This document shows, one piece after another, positions 11,501 to 26,500 of a DNA stretch of 60,000 nucleotides. A program made the position numbers and the translations under genes. The notes beneath the pieces are model-generated. The model had not been told where the DNA came from. It saw only the letters and a list, made by a program, of their open reading frames with translations, and searched no databases. Location of the stretch: positions 7,291,181 through 7,351,180 of the forward strand of contig NC_064040.1 of assembly GCF_932526225.1 (NCBI RefSeq), written 5' to 3'. The stretch is from Nematostella vectensis (taxonomy: Eukaryota > Cnidaria > Anthozoa > Actiniaria > Edwardsiidae). The first letter of the stretch is position 1. The number at the start of each line of letters is the position of its first letter.

Positions 11501-14500
11501 GTTAATGGTCTGTCCTCGTCCTTGTCCCGCGCGGTCTCACTTTCCACAGGTGTTAACGCAGGTACCTCGAGCCCGCAGTACCATTCACAGACTTGATCAG
11601 CAGATACCTTGAAAAGAACATAACAAAAAGGGAACTTGGGTGAATAAAGTAATTGTGATGTTGATAATAGAATGGCAGTTATCATGGCTTTCTTACGATA
11701 AAAATGGCGCAGTTGATGAATAGTCCGGTCAATCTGAGGTTTCAGGTGGAACTAATTGCAGTAGAATTTCTCTCAGCGGATTTTGAACACGTGATACAAC
11801 CTGGTTAACATACTAGAAGTCCCCAAAAATCCCTTTGGTGGAACATCCTAAGATGGAAGATATAAAAAAGGGGGGATTTACTTTGTTTAGATAATTAGTT
11901 AACTTTGACCAATGGCCTTTTAAATGTACTGATTGAGACGTGTATTTTGTGCTTTTTTCCTTTTTAGCTACGCGGGTACCCTGTGGTTTTGCTCCGAAAT
12001 GGAAAAAATACATATTTCAGGATGTTCCACCAAAGGGACTTTTAGTATGTTAACTAGGTTGTATCACTTGTTTAAAATCTGCTGAGGGAAATTCTATAGC
12101 AATTAGTTCCATCTGGGCCATAAACATTTCATAGATCGACTGGACTAGAATGATGTAAAAAAGTGATGTTGGATAATGATGACGTGGTGATAGTGATGAT
12201 AGGTGATGGATTGTGAGGGTGTTAAGAAAGGGGTGGTGATGAGGCTGATAATGATGACAATGGCGATCAACTGCAGCTGTTGATGATAATGTGATGGATG
12301 GGAGATAAATATGATAACGATTGCGCCAATTGTAACAAATAAGATGACAGTGACGACGACCATAGTGACCTAAGGCAAGGACGACGACGACGGCTAGGAC
12401 AACGCGATCGAAAACGATGTCCGCGTCCTCAACTGACCGTGAAACATAAACTTTCCACGTCGTGGTCTTATGGAAAGCGGCTGAAATGTATCAGACAGAA
12501 CGCATTTTCACGTGCTGCTATTGAATTCTGAATCAAATTCCATTGTTTTCTGGTCCGTAATGATGACGACGGCGAGGATGATGATGATGATGGTAGATGA
12601 TGATAACATATGGTGTCATACCTCATCAGCAGGATAAACAAGCACCGCAGCAAGCCCATGGATGGCGGCAGCCATTACGGCAGCCGTGCTGTCATCCAGA
12701 GCCCATCTCAGGAGGAACAAGACCCCTGCGTCTAGCAAGGTGGGGAGAGGAGGACTCCGGAGGGTGTCACGGAACTCCCCGGCATTTTCCTAGCAATGTA
12801 TACAGCAAATTAGCGTGGATTATGATTTTACTCGTTTTTTGATATGCATTTGATCAGTAACATTTATGTTGAAATAAATAACTATCTGTATATCTCCATC
12901 TTCTATACAGCAAAATAGATAGACCAATAATTCTTTAGGTTACCGCCAACGCCGCTGTTAAAGATGAAGCGTCCCGAGGTTTTCCACAGATTTAATCGTG
13001 AATTCGGGTTATATAAGTTTGAAACTTAACCAACTACGACGGCGACGGCAGGGTCCCCATACACACATGCACACACACGCCCCCCCTCCCCCCCCCCACA
13101 CACACATAATCATTGTATATGCTTAGCACTCAATTCCAAACTAGTTTCAATAAAAACTCGTTTTATCTATACGAAAAAAAGCACATGTTCTTGTTCTCGC
13201 TAGACCATGAAACTTGGGCTTTTCCCGTTCTAATTTGAAGAAAAAACGTCTAAATCAGAGTGCTTTTCTCGTCTAGCTCTTTGAATTTTCAATTCTGCCG
13301 TTACCGCCGTCCTTTTTCAACAAAGGGATGTGAGTGCTGTACCTTTGCAATAATTCTTGATAGAGTCTGCAGTGCCAAGACCCTCTGTTGCAGAAAGCTG
13401 CTGCGAGACAGAATGAACAGCTCCTCTAGAGTATACCCAGCAGCACCCGGGTCATCACCATGGTGATGCAAGCCTAGACTCACAGGCAGGTCAGCTTCCT
13501 TGGTTACCAGACTCCCATCAAATGTGAATCGTGCCTGGTTACCTTGCTGGTAAGTAATAAAGCCAAGATAATCATTAACATTTTTAGAGTGTAAACTAGC
13601 GAGATGGTAGCGAAGGTCTTAGATGTTTACGGCGTATGTGTAAACCAGCGAGGAGAAAGCGGAGGTCTTAGATGTCTACGGCGCGTTTGTAAATCAGCGA
13701 GGAGAAAGCGGAGGTCTTAGATGTCTACGGCGCGTGTGTAAACCACCGAAAAGGAGAAGGAAGCTGAGGTCTTAGATGTCTACGGCGCGTGTGTAAATCA
13801 GCGAGGAGAAAGCGGAGGTCTTAGATGTCTACGACGCGTGTGTAAACCATCGAAAAGGAGAAGGAAGCTGAGGTCTTAGATGTCTACGGCGCGTGTGTGA
13901 ATCAGCGAGGAGAAAGCGGAGGTCTTAGATGTCTACGACGCGTGTGTAAATCAGCGAAAAGGAGAAGGAAGCGGAGGTCTTCTTTGCGACGCGTGTGTAA
14001 ACCTGCGCGAAGGAGATGCAAGCAGAGATGAAAAAAAAGAAACTGTTCCGTTTCCGTTTTTCATTTGACATCTACTATAGCTTGTGAATACTATGAATAC
14101 CTTTTGGTCAAAAGCCGAGGGCGGCGGGCAGTCCTTCATCCACTCTAGCTTGTCTGGCTCGAGACCGTCCATGTGCACCCATCGCTGCTTGGCGGTCTGT
14201 TGCACCAGCTCACGAACAGACTCCAACTGCTCTACCCCTCCCTCCACAGAAACAACACTGACGTCATTAGCGAAATGCACGTGCTTCTCAGGGCCACTCT
14301 CCGACCTTCCCCTACTCTCTGGAGTAATGCAACGCTTATCCTCACCCCTACCCTCTGGGGCTCCCTCCTCAGCGCCACTCCCCTTGTTCTCATCACGTCT
14401 ATCCACTTCTGTCCCAATCGTATCCTCATCATCTCGCATTTCAGAGTCTTCCATTGCTGGGTTCTTGTCTGTTTTGGAGGGTACCCTGTCCGGTTCTGGG

Positions 14501-17500
14501 ATAGCTTGGTTTAACTTCGGCTCTGTTGTCTGTTTGGTTCGGGACTGGAGGAATGCTAGTAATGCTGGATCTGGATAAGAAAGGACAGAAAAAGAGCTCA
14601 ATGGTTTAGCCTCAAGTCAGATGGTCCCCACCCCCTCCCCCCACAAATCCTCCCCCCGGTCTATCCGTCTATGTCCTCTACCTGTCTACTAGATGTCAGT
14701 ATACAGCCAGCGTTATTCACAAAGAATCATTTTCTTCATTCTCATCGGATTTGAACACCGATTTGTTGGGCCGATTGTCGACAGAGCATTTACATGCTAA
14801 GATTTGTTGTACTGATTGTTGACTTGGTGTAATAAAAAATCACGTCCGACACTGAAAATCGGTTGCGTGGAGTCAGAGTTTCATAAGTAAGACAAACACT
14901 AAATAAACTTTAACAAAATCGCCCCAACAAAACAGCTTGTGTAAATCAGCCTTTATTGACAACAAGATAAATACCCAAAGCAAGCCAATGATGTCTGAAT
15001 CTTTAAAACATATAATAGTAGGCAACATCACCTCATTTCATTCAACACTCACCAAGAGAGGTCATGAGCCTTTCCCTCTCGGCAATAATCTCCTCGTGTG
15101 AAACCCCCGCAAGCCTCTCGACATTCTCGTGGTGAATTCGCACCGCCTCGCTATCCTGGCTTGTCTGTGCCTGACCCCGAGGCAGACCTTCGCCAGTGAC
15201 AAGTTTAGAAGGACCAAAAAACGATCCTTGAGGTACTCCATCATAAGTGTATTTCGTGTTTTGATGAGCTGTTTGAGGCTGTGACAACACACCGAATTCT
15301 GATGGGCCTGCCACCTTGAACTGCTGTGCGAATAAACTCTTGGCATTTTTGGCAGATTCATTATCTGTATACTTAAAGAAAACGAGAATGGAAAAATTTC
15401 CCATGCTTTTGAAATCACTGGTTCAATGTTGCTGTATTATTATAGAGTATATTTACACTAATGGATGAGTGACTAAATCGATAGCTTACTTTAGTGATAG
15501 TCCCTCTATGGAGTGCCGTGGGGAACCCTCCTAGGACCACTGAGGGCATGAACAGATTACTTTTGCGAACATCTCTTTCCTGGAAGGATATTACAAAATT
15601 ATATTTAACGAAAGGAAGACGATGGTATAGTTAAAGGAACAAAGTTTGAAACATTACGCGTTGGTCACGATAGAGGTGTTTGTGATAAGATGGTTCATAC
15701 GTGGTCTGACATTTGGTTAACACTATGACGTTAACTTCAGACCGATTCACATTGGTTTATTACATATTGATATGTGACACAGCGTGACACTAATACATGA
15801 CCATATTTTTTATGCTTCAACTTGACTTGATGGGCGATAGTTGTTGTCTGACATAGCGTGATACTATAACATGGCCATATTTTGTATGCTTCAACTTGAC
15901 TTGATGGGCGATAGTGGTTGTGTGACATAGCGTGATACTATTACATGGTCATATTTTGTATGCTTCAACTTGACTTGATGGGCGATAGTAGTTGTTTGAC
16001 ATAGCGTGATACTATTACATGGCCATATTTTGTATGCTTCAACTTGACTTGATGGGCGATAGTGGTTGTGTGACATAGCGTGATACTATTACAGGACCAT
16101 ATTTTGTATGCTTCAACTTGACTTGATGGGCGATAGTGGTTGTGTGACATAGCGTGATACTATTACATGGCCATATTTTGTATGCTTCAACTTGACTTTA
16201 TGGGCGATAGTAATTGTGTGACATAGCGTGATACTATTACATGGCCATATTTTGTATGCTTCAACTTGACTTGATGGGCGATAGTAGTTGTTTGACATAG
16301 CGTGATACTATTACATGGCCATATTTTGTATGCTTCAACTTGACTTGATGGGCGATAGTGGTTGTGTGACATAGCGTGATACTATTACATGGCCATATTT
16401 TGTATGCTTCAACTTGACTTTATGGGCGATAGTAATTGTGTGACATAGCGTGATACTATTACATGGTCATATTTTGTATGCTTCAACTTGACTTGATGGG
16501 CGATAGTAATTGTGTGACATAGCGTGATACTATTACATGACCATATTTTGTATGCTTCAACTTGACTTGATGGGCGATAGTTGTTGTGTGACATAGCGTG
16601 ATACTATTACATGGCCATATTTTGTATGCTTCAACTTGACTTGATGGGCAATAGTGGTTTTGTGACATAGCGTGATACTATTACAGGACCATGTTTTGTA
16701 TGCTTCAACTTGACTTGATGGGTGATAGTGGTTTTGTGACATAGCGTGATACAACAGCGTTGTGTGACTCACCTTGATTTCTGACAGAATGGTTGAGATG
16801 TGTCTGTCATGCCCTGCGAGGAATGCAAATGTCAGGAATGTTACGTAATCCGTGTCACTTGTATTCTGTATGTCACTTATGTTTTATGCATCACCAGTGT
16901 TCCGTGTCAATTTTACAGAGAAAAAAAAAGGACAGAGTAAGTCGGAAATAAAGATTGAAATTCTACTTACTTTCCAATAGTTCTGCTGCATCCAAATTTT
17001 CTGCAGCCGAGTCCTTCGTCTGCTAAGAAAATACTTCATCAGATAAGTAGACCGACTTATAAGCTTTACTTAGTCAAAGAATGCCCGTTAGTCTCAGTTT
17101 AGACACCGTTTATGTGTGCTTCCAAGGTAAATATGGTCAACATATACCTTTTTCCAGAAAATGATCACACCCTGAGCTGAAGTAAACATTTTTTATAGAT
17201 AAATCAGCGATTTAGTGGAAACTTACTTTAATATAAATCATGTTGTGATACAACATGCAGCAAATTGCAATAAAACAAACGAAGCATTCCTTTTTTTCTT
17301 AGCGTTCTTCTTATTTCTAGTAATACGTAAACTATGTGCACAAAACACTAAGACTACACGCAAACCATGCGCACAAAACACGCAGACTACACGCAAACTA
17401 TGCGCACAAAACACGCAGACTACACGCAAACTATGCGCACAAAACACGCTGACTACACGCAAACTATGCGCACAAAACACGCTGACTACAAGCAAACTAT

Positions 17501-20500
17501 GCGCACAAAACACGCTGACTACACGCAAAAAATGCGCACAAAACACGCTGACTACACGCAAACCATGCGCACAAAACACGCAAACCATGCGCACAAAACA
17601 CGCAGACTACACGCGAACTATGCGCACATATACGCAAACCATGCACACAAAACACGCATACTACACGCAAACCATGTGCACAAAACACGCATACTACACG
17701 CAAACCATGTGCACAAAACACGCAGGCTACACTCAAACCATGCGCACGAAACACGCAGACTGCACTCAAACCATGCGCATGAAACACGCATATTACACGC
17801 AAAACAAGCGCACAAAACACGCAGGCTACACTCAAACCATGCGCACAAAACATGCAGAATACACGCGATCTATGCGCACATACACAAAACACGCTGAATA
17901 CACGCAAATAATGAGCACAAAACACGCAAACCATGCACACAAAACACGCAGGCTACACTCAAACCATGCACACAAAACACGCAGGATACACGCAAAAAAT
18001 GCGCCCAAAACACGCAGGCTACGCGCAAATAATGCGCACAAAACACGCAGGCTACGCGCAAATAATGCGCAAAATACACGATGACTACGCGCACAAAACA
18101 CGCTGACTACGCGCACACTATAGGCACAGTGTGCTGCATCACCTCATGGGTGGAAGCTATAAACAACGGTTTTAAGTAACAAAGGTTTTATATCTCTGAT
18201 AAGTAAGCTTGACATCACTTTCTTTCATATAATGCTAACCTCAAAATACTAACCGCATCAGTCTGTACAAATTTCAAATCAGAAATTTTAAAATTCAAAA
18301 CATTCGTAACATAGTTACATAACCAGGGTCGTATTGCCGAGATGCGTGCTTTGTCAATTATAAAAAGAAAGAAAGAAAAAAACACGGGATTCTAGAAAAC
18401 GCTGGCCCGTAAGGCACGGGATTATTTTATTTATTTTAAGCACGAAAAATCTAATAACAATCAAAAACTAAGGAGAATAATTATTTAGTTCGTAAAAAAA
18501 TATCGCAATTACCATGTACCAGCAGTGTGCACAGTTAAAAAAACTCACGAGGGAAAAAGAGATTACTCACACGGTTATTACTGGCGATAACATTAAACAT
18601 GGAGAGTTCAGATGAAAATTGAGGCGGCGGACACGATAATAGAAAAATTTTCGTTCAGGAGAAAAATAATATAAACAAGCCTAAACAACAAAGGTCAGGA
18701 AAAATTAATTAAAATCGCAAACAACAAAGGGAGCACCCTGAGTCGCAAGCATAATCTATAAAAGCCATGTGAATGTTTAGAGGAAAATAAATAACATTTA
18801 CTGTAGCTTTCGTAACCTGGATTAGTTTCCAGCTCCACGTACTCTCTTTTTTATTTGATACCCATGAAGCACGGTGTATATATGAAGCATACCCATAAAG
18901 CATGGTGTATATATTTTAAGGACACAAACACTTTGAATTATCATTTCAAGTTTAATTCTAAACCATCTCAAAATAATGAAATATGGGCCTTTAAAATTAC
19001 TGATACAAAAAACTACATCAAGGGTACTTTTCTATGTCCGATCATTAAGGTTTTGGGGTTTAGTAGTCATTTTCATAGCACCTGCTGCCTAGGAAAAATC
19101 TTCAAGAATGGGGAAAATCAGAAGCTTCGCGGGACGTCTTCGAGAAAACCTTATTACGGGTGTTGATAGAGGCAAAACCTATAATAATATATCATTTTCA
19201 CTTACTCACGGCGATCATTTTCACTCACTCACGGCGATCATTTTCACTCACTCGAGGCGATCATTTTCACTCACTAATTCACTGCGATCTCTATCATTAT
19301 TGCTGATCCTCGCATGACGTCTCAGCGCACACAACGGTCAATATTGCTGGCACCGCCTTGCAAAGAAAATATTGGCGAATTACTTTGTAGCACCTCCAAA
19401 GGTTGTGCATAAAAAGCGCTAGTATCACTATGTCTACAATGATGGTGCTCGAGTCATGCATTGTTTCTTTGAGCAAGTTCTCACTTGACCAGTTCTCAGC
19501 CGTTTGCCATATTGCCACCCCATGCTGAGAGATTTTCTGCAGTTTTATAAATGACTTAAAATAACTCTTTATTTTGCACTTCGGCGCTTGCGTTGCCACC
19601 ACCTGTCTGATACATTTCACCAGGGGTGTTTCACATTGAGGCTGACGCGCGTTCACGACTAAAACAAAGGAAACAAGTTAAATAAAAATAAATGCTGGTG
19701 TTCATATGATCTCACTTGATCGCAGGTGATCGTGTATGATTACATGAATACTCTCCCAGCGATTGTGTGGGATCATATGGATATCACTTTGCGATTGGTT
19801 GCGATCTGCGGTCAAATTAGCTGCTTTAAAATAATATTTAGGTTTTGCCTCAATCAAACGTGCGAAGTTTTTGAGCAACCTCTCATATAATTCTTTTAAT
19901 AGATTGTTATCTACAAAAAACTCACCTATTGCTATCAAAAAATGAAATATGTTTTTTAAAGTGCTTAAAAAACTGCTATAATGAAATTTTAAAAAATATG
20001 TATTAAGGGTTCTTAAAGCTTTATCCGATGATTTAGCTTCGGGGATCTAATTAAGACGTTCTAAACTTTCTGAGATATTTGTAAACGTGCCGAAGAACAG
20101 GCTATTTGTTAACATATACGCTTGACAAAAGATCTCACCAATTACAAGGCAGCAAAAACGTGTAAATCAAGATAAGAGCTAGTATACATGTCAACCTAAA
20201 GCATCTCCAATTAATCCAATTCACAAGACTCGAGAGAGATACATCAAACGAAGGGCCCAGGAAGCTAGGGCTACGTGACATTCTGTCATCTCAAAATAAA
20301 TCAACCAATCACAAGCTTTCAAAAACTTGCACATCAAAAATGGTCGGGAAAGACACGTGAGATTACGTAATCTCCAAATTTATCAACCAATCATAACCCA
20401 GAGAGATCAGCATATCAAGATAAGGGCTAGAACAGGGAATCAAACTAAGCACTTTTCACTTCACTCGGTAAACCACACGAGAAATATGGACACAATGAAT

Positions 20501-23500
20501 GTAACAGCAATGATGCAGTTTGCAAAGACGATGAAGACCAGTCCGTCGGCGTGGTCGGTTGGACTTCGTCTCACGATTGTATCTCTGTTCCTCGTCATCT
20601 CCGTGCTCGGTAACGGTAGCATTTTAGTTCTTTTGAAGCGCTTCAAGTCGTTAAGGACCATCCCGAACATCCTAATCGCCAACCTAGCGTTCATAGACTT
20701 AATGAATGTGCTGGTGAATCTGCCCGCCGACGCGCTGGTAGCCGTGCTCGAGTTACATCACGTCGTCAAGGGACGACTCATATCCGCCCTCGTGGCTTCG
20801 TCGCAAACCGCTTTCGTGTTCTTGAACCTGTTCAGCATGACTTTGATGATGTTGGATCGATATCTGGTGATCTCCTGGGGACTCAGATATAAGGTAATGT
20901 GATGATAGGCAGTAGGAATTGCGAAGCAACGATAGCTTGTCTTCAAGTCTGTTGATACTATTGCCAGGGGAAAGAGAGGCGTACAACAAAGACTTCAACA
21001 CTGTGTTGATGTACTTTCCTAATTCGATGACGCACTTGTAGACCGCCTAGATTTTTTCTACAGCTTGTCTATCATCTTTATATGTTATCATATCAGATGA
21101 AAGAGCTTCGTAAGTGATTTTGTCACTCCTAACAATCTTCAATTTCAAAGAAAAAATTATGGGAACAATTAACGGTTGTGCTTTTAGGCCCAAAAATGTT
21201 CATGTTTTTTTGGACGTCTAAATCTCTATGTCTAAATTTAAAATTATCATCTATAATTTTTCAAAGAACCGAAATAAACATGTCTAAATCTAGAGAGAGA
21301 AAGAGACTGGGTTTTTCTTGTCTAGAAAAACGGCAAAGTTACCAATCGAATCCAATTTCAATCTTTCTAAATGCCGCCAAAAGGGTCACGTGTTGTTGTT
21401 GTTGTTGTTGAGTGTGTGGGAAGCAATTTCCCACGGACGTAGATTGTAGTCGAGTCCGCGGACTCCCAGCGGTCATACCCAACCTCACAGTCGGAATTTT
21501 CCAATCACCATCTCCGGAAAGTGCGAGATTGTCATATAAATATCTATAGCCTTTAGTCTACTCAATGTAGTTAGGGTTTATTACTTCATATGTCCTCAGG
21601 CAGATTAAAAAAATAAATAAGCAAGAACGGACGAGTGAGTCAGCCAATTAGTTTCCTAATCTCGACTTAGGAACGCGCGGGTTCGTTGTTTTGCGTTTTA
21701 TGGTAATCATAACAAAGAACATAATAGCAGGCGCGTAAAACAGGATTAGCTGAGGGGGGGGGGAGTGGAGGGGTTGCGCAGCCATAGGTATCATATAATA
21801 CCTATCTGAAAAAAAATATCAATTCATGATGTAATTTTTGTAGACTCTTCCGTTTATTTGAGTATTTTGAAGTACTTATAATAAGTTACTTATGATGACG
21901 AGTATAAATCCATGAGTATAAATCTCAAAGTTAATTGATATACTAGAAAAGCAGGTATCAAAGACATGTTGCATTGTGAATAAAACTTCGTACGGTAAGA
22001 GGTACCCATTTAATGGGATTTATACTCATGGATTTATACGATTTATACCCATGGATTTATACATAGGTATTATATGATACCTATGGCTGCGCAACCCTTC
22101 CACTCCCCCCCCCCCTAGCTAACAGCAAGGTGCGGTTGAGGATAGTACCGGTAAGGCTAAGAGGAAGACAAGGAAGCAGTGTTGCAACATACGCTCTACT
22201 CGACAACGGATCAGACGTTTCGCTGTGCGATACAAGTCTTGTGCAGGAGCTTGGAATCGAAGGAGTGGAGCGATCGTTCTTCCTTACAACGCAAGAGAAG
22301 AAAGAAAGTTCGAAGACGGGTTTGGAGGTGAAGATGAAAGTGGAATCAATCGACGGTGCTGAAAAGTTAGACATCCCGAAGGTGTGGACGGTGCAAAAGC
22401 TGAACGTTTCTGCTAGTAGTATACCGACTGATCGGGACACACAGAACTGGGACCATTTACAGGGCATCAACTTGCCTGAAATTGACGACAAAGAGATACG
22501 TCTGCTCATCGGGGGCAACGTGCCCGAAGCATTCTGGGTGCTATAAGAGAAACGGGGCGGCAGAGGCCAACCGTATGCAGTGCGTTCATTGTTAGGATGG
22601 ACACTTCTCGGTCCAACGGAGGAATGCTCGACACAGGTCGATGGCGGTAGCGTGAACTTCGTGCGCCTAGACGAGTCAGAGGTGGAAGCTGACGAGCCTT
22701 TATTGAGGAAGTTAGAGATGTTCTGGAAATCGGACTTTGTAGATACCGGTACCGCTACGCAAGCGTCCATGTCAGTGGAAGACAAAAGAGCCTTAGCGAA
22801 GATAGAAGAGTCAGTTATGATTGTGGACGGGCATTATCAGATGTCGTTGCCATGGAGAAAGGAGCCTCCCTATCTCCCTAATAATAGACCGTTAGCCAAA
22901 CGTAGACTCTGTTCGTTAAAGAATAGATTCCAAGCCGATCAGGAGCTTTTCGACATGTACATGACTGCTATAGATGATTATGTTGCGAAGGGATACGCGA
23001 GAAGGGTCCCAGCAGAAGAGTTAGAGGCTTCCGGCAAGCCGTTGTGGTACTTACCACACCATCTGGTCGCACATGCTCAGAAGAAAGGGCGTGTGCACGT
23101 AGTGTTCGACTGCGCGGGTAAGTATAAAGGCATTTCATTGAACGATCAATTATACCAAAGCCCAGATCTGACTAGCAATATGAACGGGGTGCTAACGAGG
23201 TTCCGACAGGAGAAGGTTGCCATGGCGTCAGGAGTGGAAGCTATGTTTCATCAAGTGAAGGTCGATGAGAAGGATCAAGACGCGCTCAGGTTCCTATGGT
23301 GGCCCGGCAATGACTTGACAAAGGAGCCTGTCGACTACAGAATGGAAGTACACATATTTGGAGGAACGTCTTCATCATTCTGTGCAAACTATGCACTGCG
23401 ACGTACTGCAGATGATAACAAGGAAGACTTTGAACCAGAAGTCGTGAGTTCAGTGAAGAAGAAATTTTATGTAGACGACTGTCTGAAGAGTGGAGGTTTT

Positions 23501-26500
23501 GGGTTCACGAAATGGCTGAGCAATTAGAAAGATGTCATTGAAGCGATCCTTAAAGGTGAACGTGCAAAGTCTGTGCTGGCTTTGGACCTGGACGAAGATG
23601 AGCCACCCCGAGAGAGGACACTAGGCGTCCACTGGAATGTAGAAACTGATATGTTTGAGTACACGGTCAGTCCCAAGGAGAAGCCCTTAAGTCGTCGCGG
23701 TATACTCTCGGTTACAAGCTAGATCTTCGATCCGATAGGATACCTGGCTCAAGTGACTGCCGGCGAAATTGCTGCTTCCAGACTTGTACAGAATCGGATA
23801 CGGATGGGATGACACCGTTGGAGACGCGGAAACGCAGAGATGGAAGGTTTGGCTCGAAGAGCTACCGAAGTTGTCAGAAGTCAGATTGGAGAGATGTATA
23901 AAGGCACCTGAATTTGGGAGAGTGAAGAATGTCCAGTTACATCATTTTGCTGATGCGTCGTCGTACGCTTACGGAGCCGTCTCGTACATGCGGCTGGTCG
24001 ACGTTGATGGGAGAATTCACTGTGCGTTCTTGCTGGCGAAATCGCGGCTAGGACATATCAAAGCTATGACGATACCACGCATGGAACTGTCGGCTGCAGT
24101 GCTCGCAGTCAAGCTAGATGAGATACTGCGCAGCAACCAAAACAACCGTGAACCGAAAATCCCGCCGATGATGTGAGCCGCGGTTTAACACCGGACCAGC
24201 TGACGAGTAGTGAGAGGCGGTCCAAAGGCCCAGCGTTCTTATGGATGCTGGAGACGGATTGGCCAGAGCAACCGACCGCTCTGAGTCTAGACGACGTCTT
24301 CAAGCGCTATTCGTCATGGATAAAGTTGCAGAGAGCAGTGGCCTGGCTGTTGAGATTAAAGGAGTATCTCAAGAAGAAGACTCGAAACACAAGCGTCCGA
24401 AAGAAAGCATTTCAAGGAAATCTCACCTGTGAGGAAGTCAAGTGCGCTGAAGTAGAGATAGACAAGTATATTCAGAGACAGTACGGAGAGATAATCGAAT
24501 CCCTGAAGAAAGTGAAGAGGAATGGTGTGAGAGACCAAGCGAAACGAGTCCTCAAAGAAACAGGTCCAAGCGGCTCTATACACAAGCTGAGTCCAGTTCT
24601 AGACGGAAGGCTGCTAAGAGCACCTGTGGTTTACGAGTCCAAACACCAAGGGCAGAGCGGAAGTAGGACGCGTACTTGGAAGATGTTTCGAGTGTCGCAA
24701 GCAGAATTCTCCAATGGGGGAACAGTTCATGGGAGACCGGTTAACGCCTGATGATCCTCCATTTACGAGCGTTGGAGTGGATTTCTTTGGACCGTTGTGC
24801 GTTAAAAGAGGACGGAGCAGCGTGAAGAATTACGGGCGTGTCTTCACGTGCTTAACCACGAGAGCCGTGCACATGGAAGTGACGGAGTCATTAGAAACAC
24901 ATGCGTTTTTAAACGCGTTGAGAATGTTTACCAATCGGAGAGGAAGTCGTTCGTCATTCGTAGTGACAACGGGACGAATTTCATCGACGTCGAGCAGGAA
25001 TTACGTGAAGCCATCGGGGCTTGGAACCAACATAAGATCGCTAACTTTCTAACCCAGAGGGGTACACTTGGAAGTTCAACCCGCCTGCAGCTTCTCACAT
25101 GAGTTGGATCTGGGAGCGCGTTATAAGATCGGCGCGCAAGATATTGAAGTCTTTATTGATGAATCAGAGTGTCACCGGAGAGGTCCTGAGGACACTAATG
25201 ACGGAAGTAGAAAGTGTGCTTAATAGCAGGCCACTTACACGGAGCGGTGATGATCCACACGATCTGCAAGCCTTAACGCCCAACCATCTTTTACTGTTGA
25301 GGTCAAACATGAACTTACCACCAGGGCTTTTTGATAAGGCCGACGGCTACTTGAAGAGGAGATGGAAACGTCTGGAAACGTTGGATTGCTGAATATCTAC
25401 CTACGTTACAAGAACGACAACGATGGCGGAAGCCTAGGTGCAATTTCCAGATCGGAGATCTGGTGCTGGTAGCAGATGAGAAGGTTCCCGGAGGGCATTG
25501 GCCTCACGGTCGTGTCGAGGCGGAGCTCAACCGGGCGATCGCGAAGCTGTGCCTATTAGAGGCGGACTGAGACACTAGTTTGTTTGTTAGTTTAAGTACC
25601 GAGGTATCGACGATAGTAAGGTAGTTACAGTAGATGAACTCGTTAGTCCATCGGCGATGTAGCGTCGATACACCACAGGCGGCCCAAATGCCGCCAAAAG
25701 GGTCACGTGTTGTTGTTGTTGAGTGTGTGTGAATGAGAATGGAGAAGAGTCAGACAAGCAATGTACGTTGACAAGAATAAAGGCTCAAGAGTCGTAAGTT
25801 TATTTCCCGTTAGATTTTTATATTGAGCTATTGATTGTAATTATGTATTTTGTTTACGTTTAGTTTTAATAATACATGCGAACACGCGCATCACGAAGAA
25901 TAAAAGCGGCGAAAGGTGCCGAGCTGGATGGCACGTGAACGAGTTGTCGTACTATTAGAAACTCTTGCGGACGTTGATTTAGAGAACTCACACACCACTA
26001 CAAGTCTCTATAAGGAAATCTTAAAAAATCTCAATATATCCTATCATAGTGTACTAGCAAAAGTGCAGAGGAGTATCTGTACGTCCGAAGTGCCAAAGTG
26101 AATGGTTAAAGAATGTTGAACAACCACTTCCTTTTTATTGTTAACATCTGAAAACGAACGGCCTATTTGCAAGGAAACATCTATGATTAAAGTTTGATAC
26201 ATGATTAACAATTAGGTAGATCAGTTACTTGATCAGTTGAAATTAGCCTATGGAAATTTTATGTTTTCGGTGAGACTCGGTATAATACGGTATAATAGCG
26301 GCAAGATTGGCCTTTTAAATGCTCGAAATAATTTAATAAAATAATAACTGCTCTCCGAATGGCTGAATGTGTAGTTCCAAAAAAATGTATCCCCATGGAG
26401 GCGGTCGGAGGTATGACCCCCCATCCCTCTGGAATTGCCAACCCCCTGGGAAAAAAACAGTACCTGTTAAGGAAAAAGGGTATTTTACCCCCTCCCCTCT

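Larger units (their letters stand above)
21371..25912 (+). mobile_element. Degenerate BEL/Pao-like LTR retrotransposon
   Basis: A pol-like region on the plus strand (22130-about 25570) is flanked by a shared direct repeat: TGCCGCCAAAAGGGTCACGT plus a (GTT)n run and GAGTGTGTG at 21373-21413 and again at 25689-25727. I read these as LTR remnants. The left one is truncated; the right one carries AATAAA at about 25779. No gag remains, and a MITE sits between the left repeat and pol. The outer boundaries are approximate. The element lies in the first intron of the GPCR. Confidence 0.75.

Noticed and set aside
12145-12363. Minus-strand hydrophobic Ile/His-rich frame
   Set aside because: It is the translation of a GATGAT-rich simple sequence in RPAP1 intron 9.
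14084-14578. Plus-strand frames of 113-164 codons over RPAP1 exon 7
   Set aside because: These are antisense shadows of a conserved RPAP1 exon.
15737-16772. Series of 61-codon minus-strand frames
   Set aside because: They recur every 74 bp in a satellite inside RPAP1 intron 4.
17215-18084. 289-codon plus-strand frame and matching minus-strand frames
   Set aside because: They arise from a 33-bp repeat, have no codon or splice support, and overlap several other frames of equal length.
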